Positions 26,330 through 35,784 of a stretch of DNA of 64,000 bases are shown one piece after another. The notes below the pieces were generated by a model. The model saw only the letters and a list, made by a program, of their open reading frames with translations. It made no database searches and was not told the DNA's origin. The first letter of the stretch is position 1. Each line of letters begins with the position of its first letter. Origin of the DNA: Faecalibacterium langellae (GTDB taxonomy: Bacteria > Bacillota > Clostridia > Oscillospirales > Ruminococcaceae); NCBI RefSeq assembly GCF_002549775.1, contig NZ_NMTR01000021.1:124001-188000 (forward strand), given 5' to 3'. Position numbers and translations under genes: made by a program.

Positions 26330-29300
26330 ATGGTCTATCGTATTTATGTGGAAAAAAAGCCCGGCTTCGATGTGGAAGCCGCCGGCCTGAAAAATGAGCT
26401 CACCAGCCTGCTGGGCATCAAAGAACTGTCCGGCCTGCGTCTGCTGAACCGCTACGACATGGAGGGCATCGACGAAGAACTGTTCAACCAGTGTGCAAAC
26501 ACCGTGTTCAGCGAACCGCCGGTGGATAACACCTATGCCCAGCTGCCCGAGCACGAGGGCGCGGCTTTTGCCGTGGAGTACCTGCCCGGCCAGTTCGACC
26601 AGCGTGCCGACTCTGCCGCCGAGTGCATCCAGCTCATCAGCCAGGGTGAACGCCCGCTGGTGCGCTCCGCCCGCGTCTACCTGCTGGAAGGCACCCTGAC
26701 CGATGAACAGGTGGCCGAGATCAAGAAGTACGTCATCAACCCGGTGGAGGCCCGCGAGGCTTCTCTGGACGAGAAGGCTACCCTGAAAATGGAGTACCCC
26801 GTGCCCGCCCCGGTCAAGGTGCTGGAGGGCTTCAACCAGCTGAGCGAGGAGGAACTGAAAAAGTTCATCGCCGACAACGGCCTTGCCATGGACCTGGGCG
26901 ACATTGAGTTCTGCCAGACCTATTTCCGCTCGGAAAAGCGCGACCCCACCATCACCGAGATCAAGATGATCGACACCTACTGGTCCGATCACTGCCGCCA
27001 CACCACCTTCGGCACCATTCTGGACGATGTGCAGATCGACGATGCCGTGGTGCAGGCTGCCTTTGACCGCTACATGGCCATGCGTGCCGACCTGGGCCGC
27101 GAGAACAAGCCCCGCTGCATGATGGACCTTGCCACCATCGGTGCCAAGGAGCTGAAAAAGCAGGGCATTCTGAAGAACCTCGACGAGTCCGACGAGATCA
27201 ACGCCTGCACCGTCAAGATCAAGTGCGACGTGAACGGCAAGGATGAGGACTGGCTGTTCCTGTTCAAGAACGAGACCCACAACCATCCCACCGAGATTGA
27301 GCCGTTCGGCGGCGCGGCCACCTGCATCGGCGGTGCCATCCGCGACCCGCTGTCCGGCCGCAGCTACGTGTATCAGGCCATGCGCGTCACCGGTGCAGGC
27401 GACCCGCTCAAGCCCGTCAGCGAGACCTTGCCCGGCAAGCTGCCCCAGCGCAAGCTGGTGACCACCGCTGCCGCCGGTTATTCCTCCTACGGCAACCAGA
27501 TCGGCCTTGCCACCGGTCAGGTGGACGAAATTTATCATCCCGGCTATGTGGCAAAGCGCATGGAGATCGGCGCTGTCGTGGGCGCTACCCCTGCTTCCCA
27601 TGTGCGCCGCGAGTGCCCGGCCCCGGGTGATGTCATCGTGCTGCTGGGCGGCCGCACCGGCCGTGACGGCGTTGGCGGTGCGACCGGTTCCTCCAAGGCC
27701 CACAAGCTGGACAGTCTGGAGCACTGCGGCGCTGAGGTGCAGAAGGGCAATGCGCCCATCGAGCGCAAGCTGCAGCGCCTGTTCCGCCGCGAGGACGCCT
27801 GCCGCATGATCAAGCGCTGCAACGACTTCGGCGCAGGCGGCGTGTCCGTGGCCATCGGTGAGCTGGCCGACGGCCTGTACATCGACCTGAACAAGGTCAC
27901 CAAGAAGTACGAAGGTCTGGACGGCACGGAGCTGGCCATCAGCGAGAGCCAGGAGCGCATGGCCGTGGCCCTTGCCCCCGAGGATGTGGACAAGTTCATT
28001 GCCCTGGCCAACGAAGAAAACCTTGAGGCTACCCCCGTGGCAAAGGTGACTGCCGAGAAGCGCCTGAACATGGTGTGGAACGGCATGTCCATCGTGAACA
28101 TCAGCCGCGAGTTCCTCAACTCCAACGGTGCCGAGAAGCACCAGAAGGTGCATGTGGAAAAGGCCACGGTCTGGCAGCCCCAGTGGGAAGGCCTGACCTT
28201 CAGCCAGAAGATGAAGAACATGGTGGGCGACCTGAACATCTGCAGCAAGAAGGGCCTTTCCGAGCGGTTCGACTCCACCATCGGTGCCGCCACCGTGCTC
28301 ATGCCCTTCGGCGGTGCATACCAGCTGACCCCGCAGAACGCCATGGTGGCAAAGCTGCCCGTGGACGGCGAAACGAATACCTGCTCCGGCATGGCCTGGG
28401 GCTTTAACCCCTACCTGATGAGCGCCGACCAGTATCGCGGTGCACAGATGGCCGTCATCGAGAGCGTCACCAAGCTGGTGGCTTCCGGCTTCCGCTATGA
28501 GGACGCCTACCTGACCTTCCAGGAATACTTCGAGCGTCTGGGCACCGCCCCGGAGCGCTGGGGCAAGCCGCTGGCCGCTCTGCTGGGCGCACTGGATGCC
28601 CAGATGGGCCTTGGCATCGCCTCCATCGGCGGCAAGGACAGCATGTCCGGCTCTTTTGAAAAGCTGGATGTGCCCCCGACGCTGGTGTCTTTTGCAACCG
28701 CCATCGGCAAGGCCAACAAGGTGGTCTCCACCGAGTTCAAGAAGCCGGAGAGCACCGTCGTGCTGGTGCGTCCCATCATTGACCCCGAGACCGGCTGCCC
28801 GAACTTCTTCTCCCTGAAAGCAAACTATAAGATCGTGGAGGACATGATCGAAGCCGGCATGGTGGCTTCCGCTTCCTCCGTGGGCTACGGCGGCATTGCC
28901 GAGGCCCTGTTCAAGATGGGCCTTGGCAACCACATCGGCTTCAAGATGCGTGCCGACCTTGCCACCCACGATATGTTCAAGCCCATGTACGGCTCCATCG
29001 TGCTGGAGATGGTCTCCGATGCCCCTGCCGGTGAAATTCTGGGCGAGACCACCAAGGAGTACGTCTTTGAGTCCTGCGGCGAAACGCTGGATATGGCCGA
29101 GCTGCAGGAAATTTGGGAGCGCAAGCTGGAGCCGGTGTACCCCTACCGCAAGGCTGGCTCCACCGTGGAAAAGATCAACGGCAAGCTGACCGCGCCCGCC
29201 GCACCCAAGATCGGCGTGGCAAAGCCCAAGGTCATTATCCCGGTGTTCCCGGGCACCAACTGCGAGTACGACACCGCCAAGGCCTTTGCCCGCGCCGGTG

Positions 29301-30022
29301 CCGACCCTGAGATTCTGGTCATCCGCAACCTGACCCCTGCCGATGTTACCGAGAGCTGCAAGGCCCTCGTCAAGGCCATTGATGCAAGCCAGATCGTCAT
29401 GCTGCCCGGCGGTTTCTCCGGCGGCGACGAGCCGGACGGCAGTGCAAAGTTCATTGCCTCCTTCTTCCGCAACCCGGAAGTCACCGAGGCAGTGCGCCGC
29501 CTGCTGCAGCAGCGCGACGGCCTGATGCTGGGCATCTGCAACGGCTTCCAGGCACTCATCAAGCTGGGTCTGGTGCCCTACGGCGATATCCGCCCCATCA
29601 CGGCCTATGACCCCACCCTGACCTTCAACACCATCGGCCGCCACCAGAGCATGCTGGTGCGCACCCGCATCGCTTCCACCGGCAGCCCGTGGCTGTCCAA
29701 GTGCGCTGTGGGCGACCAGTTCACCGTGGCCATCAGCCACGGCGAGGGCCGCTTCGTGGCCCCGCAGGAAGTGCTGGACACCCTCGTGAAGAACGGCCAG
29801 GTCGCCACCCAGTATGTGGACCTGGCAGGCGAGCCCACTATGGACCAGAGCTATAACCCCAACGGCTCTGTGCTGGCCATCGAGGGCATCACCAGCCCGG
29901 ACGGCCGCGTCTTTGGCAAGATGGGCCACTCGGAGCGCAGCGGTGAGTACCTGTACAAGAACGTCACCGGCGACAAGTATCAGCCGATCTTTGAGGGCGG
30001 CGTGGACTATTTCAAGATTTGA
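26330..30022 (+). CDS. purL: Phosphoribosylformylglycinamidine synthase, large single-chain form
   Basis: A 1230-residue enzyme making FGAM from FGAR, glutamine and ATP. Domains in order: a PurS-like start (residues 1-150), two synthetase halves with HNHPTEIEPFGGAATCIGGAIRD and SMSGSF, and a C-terminal glutaminase (about 960-1230) with catalytic Cys in LGICNGFQ. All functions that other Firmicutes split over PurS, PurL and PurQ are fused here. Start ATG 26330 follows AAGGGGG. Confidence 0.96.
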   Translation: MVYRIYVEKKPGFDVEAAGLKNELTSLLGIKELSGLRLLNRYDMEGIDEELFNQCANTVFSEPPVDNTYAQLPEHEGAAFAVEYLPGQFDQRADSAAECIQLISQGERPLVRSARVYLLEGTLTDEQVAEIKKYVINPVEAREASLDEKATLKMEYPVPAPVKVLEGFNQLSEEELKKFIADNGLAMDLGDIEFCQTYFRSEKRDPTITEIKMIDTYWSDHCRHTTFGTILDDVQIDDAVVQAAFDRYMAMRADLGRENKPRCMMDLATIGAKELKKQGILKNLDESDEINACTVKIKCDVNGKDEDWLFLFKNETHNHPTEIEPFGGAATCIGGAIRDPLSGRSYVYQAMRVTGAGDPLKPVSETLPGKLPQRKLVTTAAAGYSSYGNQIGLATGQVDEIYHPGYVAKRMEIGAVVGATPASHVRRECPAPGDVIVLLGGRTGRDGVGGATGSSKAHKLDSLEHCGAEVQKGNAPIERKLQRLFRREDACRMIKRCNDFGAGGVSVAIGELADGLYIDLNKVTKKYEGLDGTELAISESQERMAVALAPEDVDKFIALANEENLEATPVAKVTAEKRLNMVWNGMSIVNISREFLNSNGAEKHQKVHVEKATVWQPQWEGLTFSQKMKNMVGDLNICSKKGLSERFDSTIGAATVLMPFGGAYQLTPQNAMVAKLPVDGETNTCSGMAWGFNPYLMSADQYRGAQMAVIESVTKLVASGFRYEDAYLTFQEYFERLGTAPERWGKPLAALLGALDAQMGLGIASIGGKDSMSGSFEKLDVPPTLVSFATAIGKANKVVSTEFKKPESTVVLVRPIIDPETGCPNFFSLKANYKIVEDMIEAGMVASASSVGYGGIAEALFKMGLGNHIGFKMRADLATHDMFKPMYGSIVLEMVSDAPAGEILGETTKEYVFESCGETLDMAELQEIWERKLEPVYPYRKAGSTVEKINGKLTAPAAPKIGVAKPKVIIPVFPGTNCEYDTAKAFARAGADPEILVIRNLTPADVTESCKALVKAIDASQIVMLPGGFSGGDEPDGSAKFIASFFRNPEVTEAVRRLLQQRDGLMLGICNGFQALIKLGLVPYGDIRPITAYDPTLTFNTIGRHQSMLVRTRIASTGSPWLSKCAVGDQFTVAISHGEGRFVAPQEVLDTLVKNGQVATQYVDLAGEPTMDQSYNPNGSVLAIEGITSPDGRVFGKMGHSERSGEYLYKNVTGDKYQPIFEGGVDYFKI

Positions 30023-30062
30023 TGGTAAAATAAAGATAGCGTAACGCCAACAGGACGTTCGA

Positions 30063-30187
30063 CTTGCCTCTCCCTTTGGGAGAGGTGCCGAACGAATGTG
30101 AGGCGGAGAGGGCGAGGACGCTGCCAAAGATGCACGGGCTCGCCCTCTCAGTCGCTTCGCGCCAGCTCCCCCAAGGGGGGAGCCAAG
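30063..30187. repeat. Mosaic hairpin repeat, copy f
   Basis: Same half-unit order as copy e: CTTGCCTCTCCC..GGGAGAGG, CGGAGAGGGCG, spacer, CGCCCTCTCAGTCGCTTCGC, then GCTCCCCC..GGGGGAGCC. It lies between purL and purB. Confidence 0.85.
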
Positions 30188-30235
30188 AGGACGCGGAGAA
30201 GTTGCCGCTATAACACGTTCAGGAGGAAACAACCA

Positions 30236-31681
30236 ATGTCTCAGCATGATCGTTATATCAGCCCGTTTTCCACCCGCTATGCCTCGGACGAGATGCAGTA
30301 TATCTTCTCCGACGACAACAAGTTCCGCACCTGGCGCCGCCTGTGGGTAGCGCTGGCCCGGGCCGAGATGAATCAGGGCCTGACCAATATCACCCCCGAG
30401 ATGGTGGCAGAGCTGGAAAGCCACGTGGACGACATCAACTATGAGGTCGCCATTGAGCGCGAAAAGCTGGTGCGCCACGACGTGATGAGCCACGTCTACG
30501 CCTACGGCCAGCAGTGCCCCAAGGCAGCGGGCATCATCCATCTGGGTGCCACCAGCTGCTACGTGGGCGACAACACCGACATCATCGTGATGCGCCAGGG
30601 CCTGGAGCTGGTGCGCAAGAAGCTCATCGGCGTGCTGGCAAAGCTGGCCCGCTTCGCCGAGGAGTATAAGGACATGCCCTGCATGGCCTACACCCACTGC
30701 CAGCCTGCCCAGCCCACCACCGTGGGCAAGCGTGCTACCCTGTGGGCCAATGAGCTGGTGATGGACCTCGCCGAGATCGACCACCGCCTTGCCACCCTGC
30801 AGCTGCGCGGTGTCAAGGGCACCACCGGCACCCAGGCTTCCTTCATGGAGCTGTTCAAGGGCGATGCCGAGAAAATTCGCGCCGTGGATGCATCCATCGC
30901 CAAGGAGATGGGCTTTGCCCCGGATGCCGTCATCCCGGTGTCCGGCCAGACCTACAGCCGCAAGGTGGATGCTTTTATCCTGAACGCCCTCGCCGGCATC
31001 GGCCAGAGCTGCATGAAGTTCGCAACCGACCTGCGTCTGCTGGCCAACTTCAAGGAGATGGAGGAGCCCTTTGAGAAGAACCAGATCGGCTCCTCTGCCA
31101 TGCCCTATAAGCGCAACCCCATGCGCTGCGAGCGCATCTGCGCCCTGAGCCGCTACCTGATGGTGGATGTGCTGAACCCCAGCTTCACCACCGGCACCCA
31201 GTGGTTCGAGCGCACGCTGGACGACAGCGCCAACAAGCGTGTGGCCATGGCCGAGGGTTTCCTTGCCACGGACGCCATCCTGAATATCATGCTGAACGTC
31301 ACTGACGGCATCGTGGTGTACCCGAAGGTGGTGCGCAGCCGCCTGATGGCAGAACTGCCCTTCATGGCCAGCGAGAACATTATGATGCAGGCCGTGGAAA
31401 AGGGCGGCAACCGTCAGGAGCTGCACGAGCGCCTGCGCCAGCACGCCATTGCTGCAGGTAAGCAGGTCAAGGAAGAAGGCCTGCCCAACGACATGGTAGA
31501 CCGCATCGCTGCCGACCCGGCCTTTGGCCTGACCAAAGAGGAGATCGTGGCGGGCCTTGTGCCGGAGAACTTCGTGGGCCGCGCACCCCAGCAGGTGGAG
31601 GAGTTCATCGCCAATGTGCTCCAGCCCATCTTTGATGCCAACCCCGATGCTGTGGAGCAGCATGCAAGTTTGAGTGTGTAA
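30236..31681 (+). CDS. purB: Adenylosuccinate lyase
   Basis: A 481-residue enzyme that releases fumarate from SAICAR and adenylosuccinate. The family signature GSSAMPYKRNPMRCE is present, with HLGATSCYVGDN and TYSRKVDA. Start ATG 30236 follows AGGAGG; the longer frame passes through repeat copy f. Last gene of the purine run; no purC or purK is seen in the window. Confidence 0.95.
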   Translation: MSQHDRYISPFSTRYASDEMQYIFSDDNKFRTWRRLWVALARAEMNQGLTNITPEMVAELESHVDDINYEVAIEREKLVRHDVMSHVYAYGQQCPKAAGIIHLGATSCYVGDNTDIIVMRQGLELVRKKLIGVLAKLARFAEEYKDMPCMAYTHCQPAQPTTVGKRATLWANELVMDLAEIDHRLATLQLRGVKGTTGTQASFMELFKGDAEKIRAVDASIAKEMGFAPDAVIPVSGQTYSRKVDAFILNALAGIGQSCMKFATDLRLLANFKEMEEPFEKNQIGSSAMPYKRNPMRCERICALSRYLMVDVLNPSFTTGTQWFERTLDDSANKRVAMAEGFLATDAILNIMLNVTDGIVVYPKVVRSRLMAELPFMASENIMMQAVEKGGNRQELHERLRQHAIAAGKQVKEEGLPNDMVDRIAADPAFGLTKEEIVAGLVPENFVGRAPQQVEEFIANVLQPIFDANPDAVEQHASLSV

Positions 31682-31683
31682 GG

Positions 31684-31810
31684 CCAGCGCGCCGGTAATT
31701 TCTCGCTCGGACACGAATCGGGCCATTCCATCGCCCGCCCTATTGCCTGCGGCAACAGGGTCCCACCCCAGCGGACGGTCCTCGGAGAAATAACCGGCCC
31801 ACTGACCAGG
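31684..31810. other. Large imperfect inverted repeat after purB, unknown
   Basis: The ends (GGCCAGCGCGCCGGTAATTT at left; the complement of GGTCAGTGGGCCGGTTATTT at right) form an imperfect inverted repeat of about 28 bp around an inner hairpin CCCTATTGCC/GGCAACAGGG. It is not related to the mosaic repeat. It may be a structured RNA or small mobile remnant. Confidence 0.55.
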
Positions 31811-31822
31811 TAACTGGATATC

Positions 31823-31853
31823 AAAGGTCGCCGCATCTGCGGCGGCCTTTTTT
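31823..31853 (+). terminator. Terminator at the end of the purine run
   Basis: AAAGGTCGCCGC pairs with GCGGCGGCCTTT, loop ATCT, followed by T residues. Confidence 0.88.
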
Positions 31854-31923
31854 GCGTCCCTTGCACAAATTCTCCCATCATGTTACACTAAAACCAAACC
31901 CATACAAAAAGGAGAACCGCATC

Positions 31924-32625
31924 ATGCGATTGGATAAATACTTAGCGGAGACGGCCCAGTGCACCCGCAGCGAGGCAAAGGCGATGCTTTCCAAAGGCCG
32001 CGTGCAGGTGAACGGTGCTGTGTGCAAAAAGGGCGACACCCAGCTGAAAGAGTCGGACACCGTGGCCGTGGACGGCAAAGTGCTGTGCTACCAGCAGTTC
32101 GTGTACCTCATGCTCAACAAGCCCGAGGGCGTGGTGAGCGCTTCCACCGATAAGCGCGACACCACGGTGGTGGACCTGGTGGGGGATGCCTACCCCCGGC
32201 GGCAGCTGTTCCCGGCCGGGCGGCTGGACAAGACCAGCACCGGCTTTGTGCTGCTGACCGACGACGGCACCTTTGCCCACGACATTCTGGCCCCGAAGCG
32301 CCATGTTGCCAAGACCTACACCGTCACCCTCGACACGCCGCTGACCGACGAGATGAAAGCAGGCTTTGCGGCGGGCGTCACCCTGGCCGACGGCACGGCC
32401 CTTTCGCCCGCCGAGGTGACGGCGCTGACCGCCGACGGCCTCACCGTGCGGGTGGTGCTCAAGCAAGGCGTCTATCACCAGATCAAACGGATGTTCGGCG
32501 TGTACGGCGCGGGGGTGAACGCGCTGCACCGGGACGCCATCGGCGGCCTTGCACTGGACGAAGGGCTGGCCCCGGGGCAGTGGCGGGAGCTTTCTGCCGA
32601 AGAAGTGTCAAAAATTACCAGCTGA
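31924..32625 (+). CDS. Pseudouridine synthase, RsuA/RluB family
   Basis: A 233-residue enzyme. An N-terminal S4 RNA-binding domain (MRLDKYLAETAQCTRSEAK) precedes the synthase domain with the catalytic Asp in GRLDKTSTG and the KTYTVTL and HQIKRMF motifs. It modifies rRNA; a 16S (RsuA-like) target is likely from length but not certain. Start ATG 31924 follows AAGGAG. It stands alone. Confidence 0.88.
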   Translation: MRLDKYLAETAQCTRSEAKAMLSKGRVQVNGAVCKKGDTQLKESDTVAVDGKVLCYQQFVYLMLNKPEGVVSASTDKRDTTVVDLVGDAYPRRQLFPAGRLDKTSTGFVLLTDDGTFAHDILAPKRHVAKTYTVTLDTPLTDEMKAGFAAGVTLADGTALSPAEVTALTADGLTVRVVLKQGVYHQIKRMFGVYGAGVNALHRDAIGGLALDEGLAPGQWRELSAEEVSKITS

Positions 32626-32777
32626 AGGGGCGGCCTTTTCACCCGTTTTTCAAAAAAGCAACACATTTTGCCGGTAGAATAGACAACGAGAACCACGCAA
32701 AAAGGCACTTTTTTGGCTTGAAAGTACCCCGAAAGATAATATTCACAAGAAAAAACTATCTTTTTTGTTGAAATATG

Positions 32778-32806
32778 TTGCAAAAGTAAATTCTTTTGTG
32801 TAAAAT
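32778..32806 (+). promoter_or_regulatory. Promoter of the PucR/CdaR-type regulator
   Basis: TTGCAA (32778-32783), 17-bp spacer, TAAAAT (32801-32806) in an AT-rich stretch. Confidence 0.65.
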
Positions 32807-32890
32807 ATAAAATGTAATGCAGCTAAATTGTTGAAAATCACAACCGGCTGCCGCTGCGGTTTGCACAAACGAGGAAAAGGGGTATCCATT

Positions 32891-33976
32891 ATGGCCAATA
32901 GAGTATTTCAAAGCGTGATCTACCAGATGAAAGACGCGATCAACCGGGTGGTCGGCGTGGTGGATGAGACCGGCGCTGTTATTTCCTGCTCGGAGCTGAA
33001 CCTGATCGGCGAGGTGCGCGAAGGCTTCATGGCGGAGCGTCTGACCGCAGGCGACCGCTTTGTGCGCGATGGCTACACCTACCAGCAGTTCTCCAGTGCC
33101 AAGCATAACGATTATGCAGTGTTCGTGGAAGGCGCAGACGAGACGGCTGGTCAGTTCGCCGCAGTGCTGTCCATCAGCCTGCAGAGCATCAAGCAGTACC
33201 ACGATGAAAAGTTTGATAAATCCAACTTCATCAAGAACGTGGTGCTGGATAACATCCTGCCCGGCGATATCTACGCCAAGGCCCGCGAGCTGCACTTTGC
33301 CACCGACGTGTCCCGCGTGGTGTTCATCGTGCGCGTGACTTCCGGCGGCGACATCTCGGCCTATGATGTGGTCAGCAGCCTGTTCCCCGACAAGCAGAAG
33401 GACTTTGTGTTCAACATCAGCGAGACCGACACCGTGCTGGTGAAGGAGATCCGCAAGGGCATCGACCGCACCGACATGGAAAAGCTGGCCGCCAGCATCG
33501 TGGATACCCTGTCCGGCGAGCACTACATCAAGGCTGTCGTGGGCATCGGCACCCCCATCTCCAACGTGAAGGACCTGGCCACTTCCTTTAAGGAGGCCCA
33601 GATCGCCATGGAAGTGAGCAAGGTGTTCGACACCGAGAAGCAGATCATCCGCTACGACAACCTGGGCATTGCCCGTCTGATCTATCAGCTGCCCACCACC
33701 GTGTGCGAGATGTTCCTGCGCGAGGTGTTCAAGCAGGGCAGCATCGAGAGCCTGGATCAGGAGACCCTGTTCACCATCCAGCGCTTCTTCGAGAACAACC
33801 TGAACGTCTCCGAGACCAGCCGCGGCCTGTTTGTGCACCGCAACACGCTGGTGTATCGTCTGGAAAAGATCAAAAAGCTGACCGGCCTGGACCTGCGCGA
33901 GTTCGACGACGCTATCGTCTTCAAGGTAGCGCTGATGGTCAAAAAGTACCTGTCCAACAACCCGGCCAAATATTGA
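32891..33976 (+). CDS. PucR/CdaR-family transcriptional regulator
   Basis: A 361-residue protein. The C-terminal helix-turn-helix (about residues 300-355) has NNLNVSETSRGLFVHRNTLVYRL followed by KKLTGLDLREFDDA, the family hallmark. The middle part contains a GGDEF-like sensor region. The N-terminal 110 residues may bind a ligand. Start ATG 32891 is preceded by AAAAGGGG. It has its own promoter and terminator, and precedes ftsE. Its effector and targets are unknown. Confidence 0.82.
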   Translation: MANRVFQSVIYQMKDAINRVVGVVDETGAVISCSELNLIGEVREGFMAERLTAGDRFVRDGYTYQQFSSAKHNDYAVFVEGADETAGQFAAVLSISLQSIKQYHDEKFDKSNFIKNVVLDNILPGDIYAKARELHFATDVSRVVFIVRVTSGGDISAYDVVSSLFPDKQKDFVFNISETDTVLVKEIRKGIDRTDMEKLAASIVDTLSGEHYIKAVVGIGTPISNVKDLATSFKEAQIAMEVSKVFDTEKQIIRYDNLGIARLIYQLPTTVCEMFLREVFKQGSIESLDQETLFTIQRFFENNLNVSETSRGLFVHRNTLVYRLEKIKKLTGLDLREFDDAIVFKVALMVKKYLSNNPAKY

Positions 33977-34002
33977 TTTTCTGCCGCATCTGCTGCGGCA
34001 CG

Positions 34003-34042
34003 GAACCGGCCGCTCGCAACCGATGCTGGCCGGTTCTTTTTT
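34003..34042 (+). terminator. Terminator after the regulator gene
   Basis: GAACCGGCC pairs with GGCCGGTTC, followed by six T. Confidence 0.88.
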
Positions 34043-34089
34043 GGCGTTGGAAGCTTGACCAAATATTACGTCAGGAGTAGCAAGATCAA

Positions 34090-34863
34090 ATGATAGACTT
34101 TGAACACGTCTCAAAGGAATATAAAAAGGGCGGGCCGCTGGCGCTGGAAGACATCAACTTCCACGTGGACGAAGGCGAGTTCGTGTTTCTGCTGGGCCAT
34201 TCCGGCGCGGGCAAATCCACCCTGCTGAAGCTCATCCTGCGGGAGGAGACCCCCACCGAGGGCAAGGTGACCGTGCTGGGCAAGGATGTTGCCCACCTGC
34301 GCCGCCATCAGGTGCCCTATCTGCGCCGTCAGATGGGCATCATCTTCCAGGATTTCCGCCTCATCCCGTCCATGACGGTGTATGAGAACGTCGCCTTTGC
34401 CATGCACGTCACCAACGTGAAGCGCAAGGAGATCGCCGACCGTGTGGACTACATGCTGGAGCTGGTGCATCTGGAAGACAAGGCCAGCGCCTACCCGGAC
34501 ACCCTTTCCGGCGGCGAACAGCAGCGCGTGGCCGTGGCCCGCGCCCTGGCCCACAGCCCGAAGCTGGTCATCGCCGACGAGCCCACCGGCAACATCGACC
34601 CCGAGCTGAGCCTGGAGATGATGGAGCTGCTGGAGCGGGTGAGCGAGATGGGCATCACGGTGCTGGTGGTCACCCACGAGCACGACCTGGTGCGCAAGTT
34701 CCACCAGCGGGTCGTCACCCTGAAAAAGGGCCGCATCATCTCGGATGTGCCCGCCGACAAGGAAGCCATCCGTGCCCGGCCCGACCACAAAGACCGGGCG
34801 CTCTATGACGAGCCCATGGAGCTGACGCTGGAATCGGAAGAAAAGGAGGCGGCCACCGTATGA
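34090..34863 (+). CDS. ftsE: Cell-division ABC ATPase FtsE
   Basis: A 257-residue ATPase. Walker A GHSGAGKST, signature LSGGEQQRV and Walker B LVIADEPTGN are visible, with a C-terminal extension after about residue 225 (typical FtsE is about 220-230). With FtsX it transmits ATP turnover to peptidoglycan hydrolases outside the membrane. It overlaps ftsX by 4 bp. Confidence 0.94.
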   Translation: MIDFEHVSKEYKKGGPLALEDINFHVDEGEFVFLLGHSGAGKSTLLKLILREETPTEGKVTVLGKDVAHLRRHQVPYLRRQMGIIFQDFRLIPSMTVYENVAFAMHVTNVKRKEIADRVDYMLELVHLEDKASAYPDTLSGGEQQRVAVARALAHSPKLVIADEPTGNIDPELSLEMMELLERVSEMGITVLVVTHEHDLVRKFHQRVVTLKKGRIISDVPADKEAIRARPDHKDRALYDEPMELTLESEEKEAATV

Positions 34864-35768
34864 TGAGACCTTCGACTTTCTGGTTCCTCACCCGGCGCGG
34901 CATCCGCAACCTGGGCAAGCATTGGGCCATGACCGTTGCCTGCATCGCTTCCCTCAGCGTCTGCATGACCCTGAACACCTTCGCAAGCCTTGCAGAGGTG
35001 AATGTGGACAGCATGGTGAACTATCTGGGCAACCAGAACGAGACCGTGGTCTACCTGGACCCGGACTGCGACGACGCAACGGCCCAGCAGGTGGGTGATA
35101 CCATTGCCGCCATGGACGGCGTCACCAACGTGCAGTACGTCTCCAAGCAGGATGTGCTGGACACCTACCGCGGCTACATGCAGGACTACTCCTCCCTGTG
35201 GGATGAGTTTGAGACCGACAACCCCTTTAAGGCAAACTACCGCGTCTCCATCCGCGACCTGAGCCAGATGGAAGCCATGAGCAAAAAGCTACAGGCCATC
35301 CCGGGTGTGTACAGCGTCACCGCCCCGGTGGAGATGACCAACGTCTTCGTGCAGATCCAGCAGTCCGTCACCCGGGTGGGCCGCGGCATCGTGCTGGTGC
35401 TGATGATCGTCAGCGTCATCACGGTGGGCAGCACCATCCGCCTGAGCGTGTTTGCCCGGCGGCGCGAGATCGAGATCATGAAGTATGTGGGTGCCACCAA
35501 CGGGCTGGTCACCCTGCCCTTCGTGGTGGAAGGCCTGGCCATGGGCCTGATCTCCGGCGCGCTGACCGCAGCCGTCACCGTGGGTGCCTACTCTTATATG
35601 GTGCAGGCCTCTGACGGCCTGGGCGGCGTGTGGCAGATGATCATGGGCCAGGCGCTGGTGCCGGTGAGTGCCGTCTGGCCCACAATCCTCACCTACAGCC
35701 TGGCAGGCGGTGCCATCGTGGGTGGTCTGGGCAGTATGTTCTCCATCCGCAAGCACCTGAACGTGTAA
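34860..35768 (+). CDS. ftsX: Cell-division permease-like protein FtsX
   Basis: A 302-residue membrane protein with one N-terminal helix, a large outside loop (about residues 45-165) and three C-terminal helices, the FtsX plan. NLGKHWAMTVACIASLSVCM, the RREIEIMKYVGATNGLV motif and VVEGLAMGLISG are characteristic. The outside loop probably contacts the M23 hydrolase encoded just downstream. Confidence 0.92.
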   Translation: MMRPSTFWFLTRRGIRNLGKHWAMTVACIASLSVCMTLNTFASLAEVNVDSMVNYLGNQNETVVYLDPDCDDATAQQVGDTIAAMDGVTNVQYVSKQDVLDTYRGYMQDYSSLWDEFETDNPFKANYRVSIRDLSQMEAMSKKLQAIPGVYSVTAPVEMTNVFVQIQQSVTRVGRGIVLVLMIVSVITVGSTIRLSVFARRREIEIMKYVGATNGLVTLPFVVEGLAMGLISGALTAAVTVGAYSYMVQASDGLGGVWQMIMGQALVPVSAVWPTILTYSLAGGAIVGGLGSMFSIRKHLNV

Positions 35769-35784
35769 GGAAAGGGAGCCGAAC

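Noticed and set aside
26324-31726. 1800-residue frame on the minus strand opposite purL and purB
   Set aside because: It is the antisense shadow of GC-rich coding genes; it has no ribosome site and its His/Leu/Gly-rich sequence matches no family.
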